Position numbers and translations under genes: made by a program. Shown piece by piece: positions 7,761 through 18,310 of a stretch of DNA of 32,443 nucleotides. Position 1 is the first letter of the stretch; the number at the start of each line of letters is the position of its first letter. The stretch is from SLST01 sp964458555. GTDB taxonomy: Bacteria; Spirochaetota; Spirochaetia; DSM-27196; SLST01. The stretch lies in contig CAYWJH010000030.1 in assembly GCA_964458555.1 (NCBI GenBank), positions 1 to 32,443 on the forward strand. The letters run 5' to 3'. A model generated the notes under the pieces. The model ran no database searches. It saw nothing but the letters and a program-made list of their open reading frames with translations, and was not told the DNA's origin.

Positions 7761-8957
7761 CTACTTCAGCATAACCTGAATGATGTGCTCACCGGTGCGG
7801 ATCCGATCGAGATGCGCGGCGTCGGGCGCCTTGTCGAGCTTCAGCGCGCAGCTCGCGGTGTGCGCGCCCTCGAAGATGGTGTTCTCCATCTCCTCGATAT
7901 TGATGCCGGCGTCCTTGAGCTCGTCGAGCACGCTCGCGAGCACGCCCACGCGGTTGTAGTGGCGGACGACGAGGCTCACGTCTTCTTCGGCCTTCGCGCG
8001 GATGTTCACCGCGTTCACCGGCTTGCCGGTGTCGATGTACGACTCGATGACGCGCACGGTCTCCGCGGCGATCGCCTCGGCCGCCTGGTCGGTCGACGCG
8101 CCGATGTGCGGGGTCGCCGCGGCGAGTCTCGCGACGAAGTCGCGTCCGGTGAGCTCGGCGTCGCCGCCGGACGGCTCGTCGGCGTACACGTCGAGCGCGG
8201 CCTTGAGCCCCTTGCTCTCGATCGCCGCCTCGAGCGCGCCCTGGTCGACGATTTCGCCGCGCGAGGTGTTCACGAAGATCGAGCCGGAGCGCATCGCGGC
8301 GAAGAAGCTCTCGTCGATAAAGCCGGTCGTCTCCTTCGTCGCCGCGAGGTGGACGCTCACCACGTCAGAGCGCGCAGCGAGCTCGGCGGGTGTCTCGCAC
8401 CGCTCCACCTCGGCGGCCTCCGCGGCCTCGGGCGCCAGGCTCCTCGACCAGGCGCAGACGTGCATCCCCAGCGCCCTCGCCCGCTCGGCGACCGCCCGCC
8501 CGATCGCGCCGAACCCGACGACGCCCAGCGTGCGCCCGAGCAGCCCGCTCGCCTTCCCGTACTCCTTCTTGCGCCACGATCCGGACACCAGGTCGGCGGT
8601 CGCCGCGGGGATACGCCGGTCGGCGGCGATCATCAGGCCGATCGCGAGCTCGGCGACCGCGGCGGTGTTCTTCCCCGGGCAGTTCGCCACCGAGACGCCG
8701 TACTCGCTCGCCGCGTCGATGTCGATCGTGTTCACGCCGGCCCCGGCGCGCACGACGAGCGAGAGCTCCGTGCCCGTCTCGATCGTCGCGCGCGTTACCT
8801 TCGTCGAGCGCACGACGAGCACCTCCGCCTTGCCTATCTCCGCCGGAAGAACGTCCGCCGAAAGGTCGGGCGCGAATCGGACCGACGCGCCGAGCGCTTC
8901 GAGCGCGTCGACGGCCGCCTGAGACAACTTGTCTGCAATCAATACCTCGAGTTTCAT
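7761..8957 (-). CDS. serA: D-3-phosphoglycerate dehydrogenase
   Basis: SerA oxidises 3-phosphoglycerate with NAD+, the first committed step of serine synthesis. The 398 residues contain the D-2-hydroxyacid dehydrogenase fold with the nucleotide loop GFGAIG (148-153), catalytic Arg233 in NTSRGE, Glu261 in ADEP and His284 in TPHIGAS. A C-terminal ACT domain starts near 325 (VVRHYNRVGVLASVLDELKD), which in this family often mediates serine feedback. It is the compact type, lacking the extra allosteric domain of about 530-residue enzymes. It is the last gene of the long rpoN-led operon, with an ATGA overlap to the DUF1499 lipoprotein. No serC or serB is in the window. Confidence 0.95.
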   Translation of the reverse strand: MKLEVLIADKLSQAAVDALEALGASVRFAPDLSADVLPAEIGKAEVLVVRSTKVTRATIETGTELSLVVRAGAGVNTIDIDAASEYGVSVANCPGKNTAAVAELAIGLMIAADRRIPAATADLVSGSWRKKEYGKASGLLGRTLGVVGFGAIGRAVAERARALGMHVCAWSRSLAPEAAEAAEVERCETPAELAARSDVVSVHLAATKETTGFIDESFFAAMRSGSIFVNTSRGEIVDQGALEAAIESKGLKAALDVYADEPSGGDAELTGRDFVARLAAATPHIGASTDQAAEAIAAETVRVIESYIDTGKPVNAVNIRAKAEEDVSLVVRHYNRVGVLASVLDELKDAGINIEEMENTIFEGAHTASCALKLDKAPDAAHLDRIRTGEHIIQVMLK

Positions 8958-9397
8958 GGTCTCTCCGTCAGGCGCGCGCGGATCGACTCGACGCGGCGCC
9001 TGTTCGCGCCCATGTCTCCGTAGCCGACGCGAGACGCGCTCCGCACGTGGACGACGCCCGCCTCCCGGTCGATTCGGAACTCGACGTCGTCGACGAACCG
9101 GAAGACGAGCGAGGTGAAGGTCGCGTGCAGGTAGTCGCCCTCCTCGACGACGATCTTCGTCCGCGGAAACGAGCCGACGACCTCGCGCAGCACCTGCATC
9201 GCGTCGCCGGAGGGCACGGGGAGCGGGTCGATCGCGTGGAGCTCGTCGGTCGCGTAGCTCGACACGCAGTTGGGTGATTCGGGACAGGGTGAGAATCGCT
9301 GGTCCATGTCGTTTCCTTTCGTCTGTGCGCCGGCACAGCCGGCGAGCGTGAGGGCTGCGATCGCGAGAAGCGCCACCTCAGCCGACCAGGCGCGCAT
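8954..9397 (-). CDS. DUF1499 lipoprotein
   Basis: 147 residues. A short basic N-terminus and hydrophobic stretch end in the lipobox LAG-C with Cys21, so the mature protein should be lipid-anchored at the membrane. The rest (SPCPESPNCVSS, then a beta-rich segment FTSLVFRFVDDVEFRID) matches the DUF1499 family, whose function is not known. It overlaps holA by 20 nt upstream and serA by 4 nt downstream, so it is expressed with them, though no functional link is apparent. Confidence 0.8.
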   Translation of the reverse strand: MRAWSAEVALLAIAALTLAGCAGAQTKGNDMDQRFSPCPESPNCVSSYATDELHAIDPLPVPSGDAMQVLREVVGSFPRTKIVVEEGDYLHATFTSLVFRFVDDVEFRIDREAGVVHVRSASRVGYGDMGANRRRVESIRARLTERP

Positions 9398-10421
9398 CGG
9401 TATCCTCCTCGAGCCGGAACGTCGTGCGGGGGAACATAAGCTGATAGACGAGCATGTCCATCAGCGTACGCTCGAGCCCGGATCCGAGCTCGCGAAACGC
9501 CGTGTCGTACTCGATGAGCACGTAAAGCTGCCGCTGCACCTCCGCGAGATCGAACCGTTCGGCCGCCGTCCGGTAATCGGCCTGGATCCGCTTGCCCCGG
9601 ATGCCGAGCTTCGTGAACGCCTCGTCGTGACGCACGCCGTTGTCGAGGAGCGAGCGCAGGCTGACGAGCTTGCGGACCTGGAAGACGAGCCCGCCGACGA
9701 GCTGCACGGGGCCGCCTTCGCCGGACGAATCGAGCTTCTCGACGGTCTCGAGCGCGGCGGGAAAGTCGTCGTCGACGATGCGCTTGTAGAGCGAGAAGAC
9801 GTTCTCCTCGCGGCTGTGGTAGATGAAGGTCTCCACCTGGTCGACGTCCACGGTGGGGCGTCCGTGCGAGCTCTCCTGCGATGCCTGGGCGTCGACGTAG
9901 ACGCAGAGCTTGTCGGCCTCGGTGCGGAGCTCGAGCGTGTTGTTCTCCACGAGGTCGAGGAAGAGCTCGAGCGCGTCGGGCGTAATCGCGACGTTGCGTT
10001 TGCGGAAGTGCGAGACGACCCAGTTCCGCTTCTGGTTGTCGAAGAGCTCCCAGAAGACCTTGCGCGACTGCGGCGGCACCGCCTTCTCGAGCTTGGCGTC
10101 GAGGCGGACGGCGTCCGAGACGAGAACGAGCGTCGCGTCGTCCGGGGGCGATTCGCCGTAGGAGGCGATCGTCTCGACATCGGCCTTCCTCCGGATCTGT
10201 TCTGCCCCCGACACGATGACGAGTCGATGCTTCGCGAACAGCGAGCCGTTCTCGAGGAGATCCACGGCGTCGGAGACGGTCCCGTCGGGGAGGTAGATAC
10301 GGTGCTCCGCTGCCTCGCCGCCGCTCTCCTTGCGGATACGCGAGCGCAGCGAGTCGAGCTCCTCGGCGCGAAGCCCGTCTTCGGGGCCCAGGTAGAGGAG
10401 GATGGACGGGAGCTTACTCAT
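9378..10421 (-). CDS. holA: DNA polymerase III subunit delta
   Basis: 347 residues, typical for HolA. Delta is the clamp-loader subunit that opens the sliding clamp at replication forks. The AAA+-like fold lacks Walker motifs, as expected for delta. Recognisable segments are ILLYLGPEDGLRAEEL at the N-terminus, SLFAKHRLVIVSGAEQI, and the C-terminal collar helices (VQLVGGLVFQVRKLVSLRSL). The start ATG lies 8 nt inside the lexA 3' end. The lexA-holA adjacency puts an essential replication gene under any promoter that drives lexA. Confidence 0.9.
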   Translation of the reverse strand: MSKLPSILLYLGPEDGLRAEELDSLRSRIRKESGGEAAEHRIYLPDGTVSDAVDLLENGSLFAKHRLVIVSGAEQIRRKADVETIASYGESPPDDATLVLVSDAVRLDAKLEKAVPPQSRKVFWELFDNQKRNWVVSHFRKRNVAITPDALELFLDLVENNTLELRTEADKLCVYVDAQASQESSHGRPTVDVDQVETFIYHSREENVFSLYKRIVDDDFPAALETVEKLDSSGEGGPVQLVGGLVFQVRKLVSLRSLLDNGVRHDEAFTKLGIRGKRIQADYRTAAERFDLAEVQRQLYVLIEYDTAFRELGSGLERTLMDMLVYQLMFPRTTFRLEEDTDARLVG

Positions 10422-11015
10422 ACGTGCGGATGAGGTGCGCGAGTCTGCCGAGCACGCGGACGTTCTGGGTGAATATGGGAGGATAGTCGGGATTCTCGGC
10501 CTGGAGGCGAACGCGGTTCTTCTCCTTGAAGAAGCGCTTCAGCGTCACCGCTTCTTCGACCATCGCAACGACGATATCGCCGTTGTCCGCGACCTGTTGC
10601 TGGCGGAAGATCGCCAGGTCGCCGTCCATGATCCCGACGTCGCGCATGCTGTCGCCCCGGACGTGAAGCGCGAAATGGTCGCCGCGGCCGAGATGCTCGG
10701 CGGGGAGCCGGACCTTGCCCTCGAGATTCTCCTCGGCGAGGAGCGGGACACCGGCGGCGACGTTCCCGAGGACGGGAATCTCGAGCATTTCGTGCTCGCC
10801 CGGCTCCTCGCGACCGAGTACCTCGATCGTCCGCGAACGGTTGTTGTCGATCTTGAGGAATCCCTTCTTCTCGAGCGCCTTCACGTGGTCGTAGGCGGCC
10901 TTTACCGAGATGGAGAAGTGTTCGGAGATTTCGCGGATCGTCGGCGGGAAATGATGGTCGTCGATGAAGGACTTGATGTAATCCAGAACCTCGCTCTGTC
11001 GTCTGGTAATCTCCC

Positions 11016-11019
<4 letters not shown>
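10414..11019 (-). CDS. lexA: LexA repressor
   Basis: 201 residues with every hallmark of the SOS repressor: an N-terminal winged helix (FPPTIREISEHFSISVKAAY), the self-cleavage bond Ala89-Gly90 in NVAAGVP, and the Ser124 (RGDSMRD) and Lys161 (AVTLKRFF) dyad. RecA on single-stranded DNA triggers cleavage and derepresses DNA-repair genes. The ATG overlaps the ntrX stop as ATGA, so this copy appears to be transcribed from inside a sigma-54/NtrYX operon rather than from its own operator. I see no palindromic box immediately upstream. An internal promoter within ntrX cannot be excluded. Confidence 0.95.
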
Positions 11020-12354
<1,335 letters not shown>

Positions 12355-12377
<23 letters not shown>

Positions 12378-14211
12378 CAGCACTCCTCGTGTCGGTCGCA
12401 GCGGGCCCCAGCGGGAGGTCGACGTAGAACGTCGTGCCCACCCCCGGCTGGGTCTCGAACCATATCTGTCCATGATGATCGAACACGATCCGCTGTACAA
12501 TGGCGAGCCCGAGCCCGGTACCCTTGCGCTTCGTGGTCACGTACGGGTCGAAAACCCGGGTCTGCTGATCGTCCGGGATGCCGGGCCCGTCGTCCTCGAT
12601 CTGCAGCCGGCAGTGGTCTTCGTTGGCTTTCCGGATGAGATCGACGCTGACGCGCACCGTCCCGTCCGCACCGGCGGCCTCGAGCGCGTTCTTGAGCAGG
12701 TTGGACACGAGCTGGCGAAGCTGTCCGGGATCCGCCTGGAGCTCGAGCCGGCCGGGGACACCCGTTGTGTCCACCGGCGCCGATTCGCCGAAGGTGTAGG
12801 TGGCCACGACCTCCCGGATGATCGTCGCGAGATCGACGCGCTCCATCTCGGGCGCCGGCAGGCGGGAGAACTCGCGGAACTCCGACAGCAACGAGCTCAG
12901 GTTGTCGACCTCGCTCACGATCGACTGGACGCTGGTGACGAGGACCGACTCGAAGTCTTCGCTGCCGCTGCGGTACTTGCGCAGGCTTCGCTCGGCGGCG
13001 AGGCGGATAGGCGTGAGCGGATTCTTCACCTCGTGCGCGAGCCGCTGCGCGATTTCCTGCCACGCGGCGATCTTCTCGGTCTGGATGATCTTCTCGCGCG
13101 TCCTCGCGAGCTCGCCGACCATGCGGTTGAACGAGCTCACCAGCATCGACAGCTCATCTCCGCGACGCACAAGGATGCGCGTGGAGAAGTCGCCTTCGGC
13201 GACGCGCCTCGTCGCCTCCTCGAGGCTGACGATGGGACGCATGATCTCCTCGCTCAGCAGAAAACTGACGAGGAGCCCGAGCAGGATGAGCGGCACCGAG
13301 AAGAAGGCGTAGAAGAGACCGATCGCGGTAACGAAGTTGCTCTGGAAGCGGTCGAGCTGGATGAAGAACTCGAGCGCCTCTGTCAGTCTGCCCGCTGCGC
13401 GATCGAACCCTTCCGGCAGGCTCGCCCCGATGACGACGGTGTACGCGAGCGGTACGCCGCGCTCGCCGGGCGAGGGCTCGGGGACCGGCGATTCGCCGGT
13501 CGCCAGCGTCGCGTAGCTCATGCGCAGGCGAAGAAAGCTCGTCCCCCCAATGCTCTCCCGCGCCACCTGGCCCTCCCGGGCCGCCGCGGCCTGGAGCGGC
13601 GTCAGGTGCATGTCGGTCCGCCCGCCGGCGTAGAGCTCTTCGAACTGCGGCGAGAAGACCTGGAACGAGTCGAGCATGGGGTTCAACCCGCGCACGCGAT
13701 CCCACACCCGCGCCGGCTGCCGCTCGACGCCGTCGAGCACGCTCGGGGCGTACGGGCTGTTCGCGAAGGCGGTGAGGTCGCGCTCGAGCTCGCTGAAGAA
13801 CGCGAGCGCAATATCCTGACCGCCCCGGATGGCGTCACCGGTGTCTTCGCTGAACCAGGCCCGGATCGCCGTCCGGATGAAGCTGACAGACAGGATCCCC
13901 TGCGGTACGCTCGCGAGAAGCACGATGACGAGGAAGAATACGAGCAGGCGCGACTTGAGATGAGCCCCCGGCCGGCCGAGCGCCCGGTCACGAAGGAGGC
14001 GCACGAGGTTGAAGACGAGCAGCGCGAGGAGGAGCACCGGAAACAGCGCGGCGAGGGCGAGGACGAAGACCGTCGTCGTGCTGCCGGTGAACGCGAGGTC
14101 GTTGAGCACCTGGCCGGCGAACACGAGAACGAGAACGATGAGAACGAGATAGAGCACGATGAGGCTGAGCAGACCGGTAAGCGACGCCCCGGGTTCGCGT
14201 CTCGTCGTCAC
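12355..14211 (-). CDS. ntrY: NtrY-like membrane sensor histidine kinase
   Basis: 618 residues. Two or three N-terminal transmembrane helices are followed by an extracytoplasmic region (about 115-280), another membrane helix, a HAMP segment (MRPIVSLEEATRRVAEGDF), the H-box RLAHEVKNPLTPIRLA, the N-box NLLKNALEAA, G1 DDGPGIP and G2 GTGLGLAIV. The LTPI form after the histidine is characteristic of NtrY. It should phosphorylate the adjacent NtrX. The start is GTG at 14211, forming a GTGA overlap with the DUF4390 stop; an upstream open extension has no membrane or domain logic. In NtrYX systems the reported inputs include redox and envelope cues; nothing here identifies the ligand. Confidence 0.9.
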
Positions 14212-14819
14212 GGGCCGCCCCCTACGGTGGCGATTCGCCACGGACTCTGGCGGCGGGCGTCTGACATGAGCACGGAAAGGACACTGAGCCCCGGCACGAA
14301 GACGATCGGATCGTAGACGACGCGGGCCTCGACGACAAGGTGCCGCTGGTCGCGAACCCGGTCGAGCTCGAGGGCGGTCCACGGTACGCGGTAGCCCGGC
14401 AGGGTAAAGAAGAAATCGAGCAGGCGGTCGGAGTCGTCGAAGGTGTAGAAGCCGCCGTCCTGCGTGGTGACCGTATACCGCCGGCGGAAGGGGTCGTAGC
14501 GCGTCTCGTAGATCACCCGAAATTCGCGGAGGATGCGCGAACCGAGCACGGCGAACAGCCCGTCGCGCGCCTCGAGGAGCCGGATGATGTACTCGACGCG
14601 CGCGGTCAGCCCGTCGTTGATGTTGGCGAGGAGGACGGAGGCGTCGGCGCCCGAGACATCGATGGAGACTGCGAGGTAGTCCGCCGTCGTCCCGACCGCC
14701 ACACTGTGATCGACCTGAGCGATCGCGGGGACCGATACGAAGAGCGCGATCACCACGAGGAGAAGACGTCTACGCGGACTCTTCCTGGAAGCGGTTCTCG
14801 AAGAGAGTTGCAAGCGCAT
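14208..14819 (-). CDS. DUF4390 exported protein
   Basis: 203 residues with an N-terminal signal peptide (basic SRKSPRRR, then LLLVVIALFVSVPAIAQ). The mature part is beta-rich (TARVEYIIRLLEARDG, FRVIYETRYDPFRRRYTV, LVVEARVVYDP) and matches the DUF4390 family, which is commonly encoded next to NtrY-type kinases. An accessory or sensory role with the extracytoplasmic domain of NtrY is inferred from position only. The ATG lies 50 nt inside ptsH, an unusually long overlap, but a GGAGG with a 6-nt gap precedes it and supports this start. Confidence 0.7.
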   Translation of the reverse strand: MRLQLSSRTASRKSPRRRLLLVVIALFVSVPAIAQVDHSVAVGTTADYLAVSIDVSGADASVLLANINDGLTARVEYIIRLLEARDGLFAVLGSRILREFRVIYETRYDPFRRRYTVTTQDGGFYTFDDSDRLLDFFFTLPGYRVPWTALELDRVRDQRHLVVEARVVYDPIVFVPGLSVLSVLMSDARRQSPWRIATVGGGP

Positions 14820-15042
14820 CGGCGGCCTCCTGCTCGTCCGAGCCTTCGACCCGCAACGTGAGGACCGTGTCGTAGCCTGCGCCGAGCGTGATGATCCCCA
14901 TGATCGACTTGGCGTTGATCTCGTCGTTGTCCTTACCCAGCATGATTTTCGAGTCATACCGGCTGGCCGTCTGAACTATCATCGCGGCGGGTCGGGCGTG
15001 GATACCGGCCCGATTGGATACCTTCACTTCACGCTCAATCAT
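14770..15042 (-). CDS. ptsH: Phosphocarrier protein HPr
   Basis: 90 residues. Both phosphorylation sites are visible: His15 in NRAGIHARPA, phosphorylated by enzyme I in the PEP phosphotransferase chain, and Ser46 in NAKSIMGI, the HPr kinase target. It sits directly behind hprK with an ATGA overlap, so kinase and substrate are co-translated. No enzyme I or sugar permease is present in the window, so this HPr may serve mainly in regulation; that is an inference from context only. Confidence 0.95.
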   Translation of the reverse strand: MIEREVKVSNRAGIHARPAAMIVQTASRYDSKIMLGKDNDEINAKSIMGIITLGAGYDTVLTLRVEGSDEQEAADALATLFENRFQEESA

Positions 15043-16061
15043 ACTTCGTCCTGTTCGCTATCGTGGTGTGCATTGGTGAAGAAGATATCCCGATTCTGGA
15101 AGTATGCGTTGCGCGCGTGCTCACTTTCCAGCCATTTTAGCACGCTCTGGTTGAACTCCTTGGCAGAGAAGTAGCCCATCTTCTTCAGGCGCTCGTTCAT
15201 AGCGGCGGTCTCGATGATGATGGGCACGTTCCGCCCCGGTTTCACGGGGATCTGCAGATACGGTACGTGAACGCCCAGGATATCCCGCGTGCGCTCCTCG
15301 GCACCGATCCGGTCGTACTGCTTGTTCGAGTCCCACAGCTCGAGCTCGACGATCATCTGAATCTGCTTGCTGTCGCGGATCGCGCCCACGCCGAAGAGGT
15401 GCGTGATATTGATGATGCCGAGCCCGCGGATCTCCATGTGGTGGCCGAGCGCCTGGTTGGCGCCGGCGCCGAGGAGGATGTTCCCCGCAACGCAGCGTAT
15501 GTCCACCGCGTCGTCGGCGACGAGACGGTGTCCGCGCTCGATGAGCTCGAGCGCCGCCTCGCTCTTCCCAACCCCGCTGTCACCGAGAATCAGCGCGCCG
15601 ATGCCGAAGACCTCCACGAGCACGCCGTGGATCGTCTCGTGCGGAGCGAAGACGTTCGACAGCGCACGGATGAGCCGCGAGGAGAACTCGCTCGTCGGTA
15701 GATCGGTCTGGAGCGTAGGGCATCCGCTGCCCTCGCCGATACGCCGGAAGTCATCGGTGGGCTCGAGACCGTGCGTGAACACCACGCAGGGGATCTCGCG
15801 CTCGAAGAGCTGTTCGACCGTATTGGTGGTGCCTTCCTCCTGGAGCTTATTCAGGTAGGCGGTCTCGCCGCGGCCGAAGATCTGGATGCGGTCGAAGCCG
15901 AACTTGTCGTAGAAACCGCTGAGCGCGAGGCCGGGACGGTTCAAGTCGGGCAGATGGATCTCGCGCGTCAGGCCGGGACGCCCGCCGATACAGCGCAACT
16001 CGAGCGCGTTGTGCTCCTTGAGATCCATGCTGAGCAGATCGAGAACCGTAAATGCCTTCAT
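15039..16061 (-). CDS. hprK: HPr kinase/phosphorylase
   Basis: 340 residues. HprK phosphorylates HPr on Ser46 with ATP or pyrophosphate and reverses the reaction, reporting carbon and energy status. The N-terminal domain (FDRIQIFGRGETAYLNKL) is followed by the catalytic domain with catalytic His145, Walker A GDSGVGKS (160-167), acidic Asp184/Asp185, and the family signature MEIRGLGIINI (209-219). The start ATG gives MKAFTVLDLL, the usual N-terminus; the open frame upstream runs into hpf. It lies 13 nt after hpf and overlaps ptsH. Confidence 0.96.
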   Translation of the reverse strand: MKAFTVLDLLSMDLKEHNALELRCIGGRPGLTREIHLPDLNRPGLALSGFYDKFGFDRIQIFGRGETAYLNKLQEEGTTNTVEQLFEREIPCVVFTHGLEPTDDFRRIGEGSGCPTLQTDLPTSEFSSRLIRALSNVFAPHETIHGVLVEVFGIGALILGDSGVGKSEAALELIERGHRLVADDAVDIRCVAGNILLGAGANQALGHHMEIRGLGIINITHLFGVGAIRDSKQIQMIVELELWDSNKQYDRIGAEERTRDILGVHVPYLQIPVKPGRNVPIIIETAAMNERLKKMGYFSAKEFNQSVLKWLESEHARNAYFQNRDIFFTNAHHDSEQDEV

Positions 16062-16074
16062 GCGAATCCCGCGA

Positions 16075-16374
16075 TCACGGAGCCTTGTGGTCGGTGATCT
16101 TCTCGTGTTCCTTGCGAATCTTGTGATCGAGCTTGTCCACAAGGGTATTGATCCCCTCGTGGAGGTCGTAGCTGTGGACCTTGATCACCGACTGGTGACC
16201 CCACTTGAGGTGGAGCTTCGCCTCGACCTCGTAGTCGGGATTGTCCTTCGTCAGGGTGAAGTCGAGCGCGACGATGTAGTCGCTGGCGAAGTCGAGCTTC
16301 TCGAGCTTCTCCGTGATGAAGTCCTTCGTCTCGTCCTTGACGTTGAGATGAACACCCTTGATGTCGAGCTCCAT
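16075..16374 (-). CDS. hpf: Short-form ribosome hibernation promoting factor
   Basis: 99 residues, the HPF/YfiA fold: MELDIKGVHLNVKDETKDFI, then KLHLKWGHQSVIKVHSYDLHEGI and a basic C-terminal helix (DKLDHKIRKEHEKITDHK). It binds the 30S decoding site and stabilises idle ribosomes during starvation. It lacks the C-terminal dimerisation domain of long HPF. An AGGAGG lies at the right distance before the ATG at 16374. It is 8 nt downstream of rpoN, the classic rpoN-hpf pairing. Confidence 0.92.
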   Translation of the reverse strand: MELDIKGVHLNVKDETKDFITEKLEKLDFASDYIVALDFTLTKDNPDYEVEAKLHLKWGHQSVIKVHSYDLHEGINTLVDKLDHKIRKEHEKITDHKAP

Positions 16375-16382
16375 GCCGCCTC

Positions 16383-17753
16383 CTATCGCTTGTACGAAGA
16401 TGAAATATCGAGCTCTTTGCGGTACTTGGCAACCGTCCGCCGCGCAAGCTTGATCCCCCGCTGCTCGAGCAGATCGGCGATGCCCTGGTCGGAAAGGTGG
16501 CGATCGCCGCTTTCTTCCTCCAGGATCTCCCTGATGACCTCCTTCACCCCCTCTTTGGAGAACCGCGAGCCGCTCGAGCCGGCTCCGGAGATGGAGTTCG
16601 TGAAGAAATACTTCAGCTCGAAGATGCCCCACTCGGTCTGGACGTATTTTCCGTTCGTGATCCGGGAGATGGTCGCTTCGTGGACGCCCACCTCACCGGC
16701 GATGTCCTTGAGCGTGAGCGGGACGAGCGCCTTCGGGCCGTTGAGGAAGAAATCCCGCTGGAACTCGACGATCGCGCGGGAGGTCTTCAGCAGCGTCTCG
16801 TTGCGCTGGCGGATCGAATGGATGAACCATCGGGCGTCCTTCACCTTCGACTTCACGAAGCGCTTCACGTCCTTCGCCGCCTCGGCGTTCGCCATGTCGG
16901 AGAAGGAGTCGCTGACGCCGAGCACCGGAATCTCCTCGTCGTTCATGATGAGAACGAACTGACCCTCGCGCATGACGACCATCACGTCGGGTACGACGTA
17001 GGTCGGCTTCTCGGATGAAAAGAGGCGGCCCGGGAACGGCGTGAGACCCTTGATGTACTCGAGCGCCTCCTCGACGTCCTCGACTTCGATCTTCAGTTTC
17101 TTCGCGATCTCGTCGTACTTACCTCGCTCGAGCAGCTCGAGGTGGTGCTCGAGGATCGCGTCCACCGACCCCGGCCGCGTCTCGTCGAGCCGTGCCTGGA
17201 CGAGGAGCGACTCACGGTAATCGGCGACGCAGGTGCCCACCGGCTCGAAGGTTCGGATCATGCCGATGAGCTTCTCGACGCGATCGCGCTCCGCGTCCTC
17301 GAAGAGCGACTCGACCGGCTCCTCGTGGAAGCCGTTGTCGTCCAGATTAAGGATGAGGATCTCGCCGACGCGAAACTCGTCTTCGGTGATCGGCTGAAGC
17401 CGCAACTGCCACAGCAGGTGATCGTGGAGCGACTCGGGTTTGGAGAGCGCGCCCTCCATGAACCGGTGCTTATTCTCGGTCGCTTCGTCGTCGTAGCCGC
17501 TCTGCGTGTAGCCGGGGTCCGAGCTGTCCTCGAAGTAGTCGTACTCTTCGGTCTGCCCGTTCGATTCGGTCTCGTCGATCGACACCGTGGAGTTGTCCTC
17601 GACGACCTCGAGCGCCGGGTTTGCCTGCAGCTCTTCCTCGATGCGAAACTTCAGCTCCTGAACCGGAAGGGCCATCAGCTGAATGCTCTGGAACAGCTGG
17701 GGGTTCATCTTGAGCTGCTGTCCCTGAACCAGAGCTGGACGCTGGTACTGCAA
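16383..17753 (-). CDS. rpoN: RNA polymerase sigma-54 factor
   Basis: 456 residues. Region I is the glutamine-rich activator-contact segment (ALVQGQQLKMNPQLFQSIQL). An acidic region II follows, then the core-binding domain (VGEILILNLDDNGF, GLTPFPGRLF), the helix-turn-helix (LKDIAGEVGVHEATISRITN) and the RpoN box RRTVAKYRKEL at the C-terminus. It directs polymerase to -24/-12 promoters that need AAA+ activators such as NtrX in the same operon. The start is TTG, chosen because GGAGG stands 5 nt before it and region I begins immediately. It heads the 11-gene operon. Confidence 0.95.
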   Translation of the reverse strand: MQYQRPALVQGQQLKMNPQLFQSIQLMALPVQELKFRIEEELQANPALEVVEDNSTVSIDETESNGQTEEYDYFEDSSDPGYTQSGYDDEATENKHRFMEGALSKPESLHDHLLWQLRLQPITEDEFRVGEILILNLDDNGFHEEPVESLFEDAERDRVEKLIGMIRTFEPVGTCVADYRESLLVQARLDETRPGSVDAILEHHLELLERGKYDEIAKKLKIEVEDVEEALEYIKGLTPFPGRLFSSEKPTYVVPDVMVVMREGQFVLIMNDEEIPVLGVSDSFSDMANAEAAKDVKRFVKSKVKDARWFIHSIRQRNETLLKTSRAIVEFQRDFFLNGPKALVPLTLKDIAGEVGVHEATISRITNGKYVQTEWGIFELKYFFTNSISGAGSSGSRFSKEGVKEVIREILEEESGDRHLSDQGIADLLEQRGIKLARRTVAKYRKELDISSSYKR

Positions 17754-17770
17754 TCAAACCTCCGCCTTCA

Positions 17771-17800
17771 ATTATTGGACCGCTCCGGAGGCTTTGTCAA
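17771..17800 (-). promoter_or_regulatory. Sigma-70 promoter of the rpoN operon
   Basis: Minus strand: a perfect TTGACA (17800-17795), 18-nt spacer, AATAAT (17776-17771, 5/6 match). The predicted start is near 17764, immediately before the GGAGG (17763-17759) and the TTG codon, so the leader is only about 10 nt. The bases around the -35 (CATTGACAAAGCC) are identical to those at the pyrG promoter. Confidence 0.75.
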
Positions 17801-17840
17801 TGTTCGGGGGTGACTCGGCCGTAGCCGCCTCGCGCGGCGT

Positions 17841-18305
17841 CTAGTCGATTCGCAGCTCGATCTCGAGGTGCTCGGAGATCGCGCGCGCGTACTCCTCGAG
17901 CTCGGTCCCGTCTCCGCGCCCCATGTCGACCACGAGTCCCTTGCCCTCGCGGGTGACGAGCGTGAGCCGGCGAAACGGTGCCCGTGAGCGCCCGCGCTCC
18001 GCGGTCTCCACCTGCACCCGCTCGACATCGTCGATCGGGTGTCGACGCGTTCGTGCGAACGGCAGGAGACCGCTGACGCGCCGGATCTCATGTTGAGCCG
18101 CGTCGAAGTACCACTCCTCGGTGAACAGCGCGGCGACGAGCGAGACGACGCCGATGATCGCGGGAATCACGCTGAGTTGACCGTCGATCGCCATCACAGC
18201 GACCATGAGCGCGAGGACGAGGCCCCACAGGAGCCGGGGAAGCCACGGCGAGCGCATCGCGAGCACATCGGAACTGATCTCCTCGAGCGTGGGCGAGAGG
18301 TTCAT
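17841..18305 (-). CDS. Small membrane protein with PH-like cytoplasmic domain
   Basis: 154 residues. Two closely spaced transmembrane helices (about 22-40 and 45-62: LLWGLVLALMVAVM, VIPAIIGVVSLVAALF) precede a short beta-rich domain (WYFDAAQHEIRRVSG, HPIDDVERVQVE, FRRLTLVTREGKGLVVDMG), which resembles bacterial PH-like membrane domains. I do not recognise a specific family or function. It begins 5 nt after surE and is probably in the same transcript. Confidence 0.6.
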   Translation of the reverse strand: MNLSPTLEEISSDVLAMRSPWLPRLLWGLVLALMVAVMAIDGQLSVIPAIIGVVSLVAALFTEEWYFDAAQHEIRRVSGLLPFARTRRHPIDDVERVQVETAERGRSRAPFRRLTLVTREGKGLVVDMGRGDGTELEEYARAISEHLEIELRID

Positions 18306-18310
18306 CGAGC

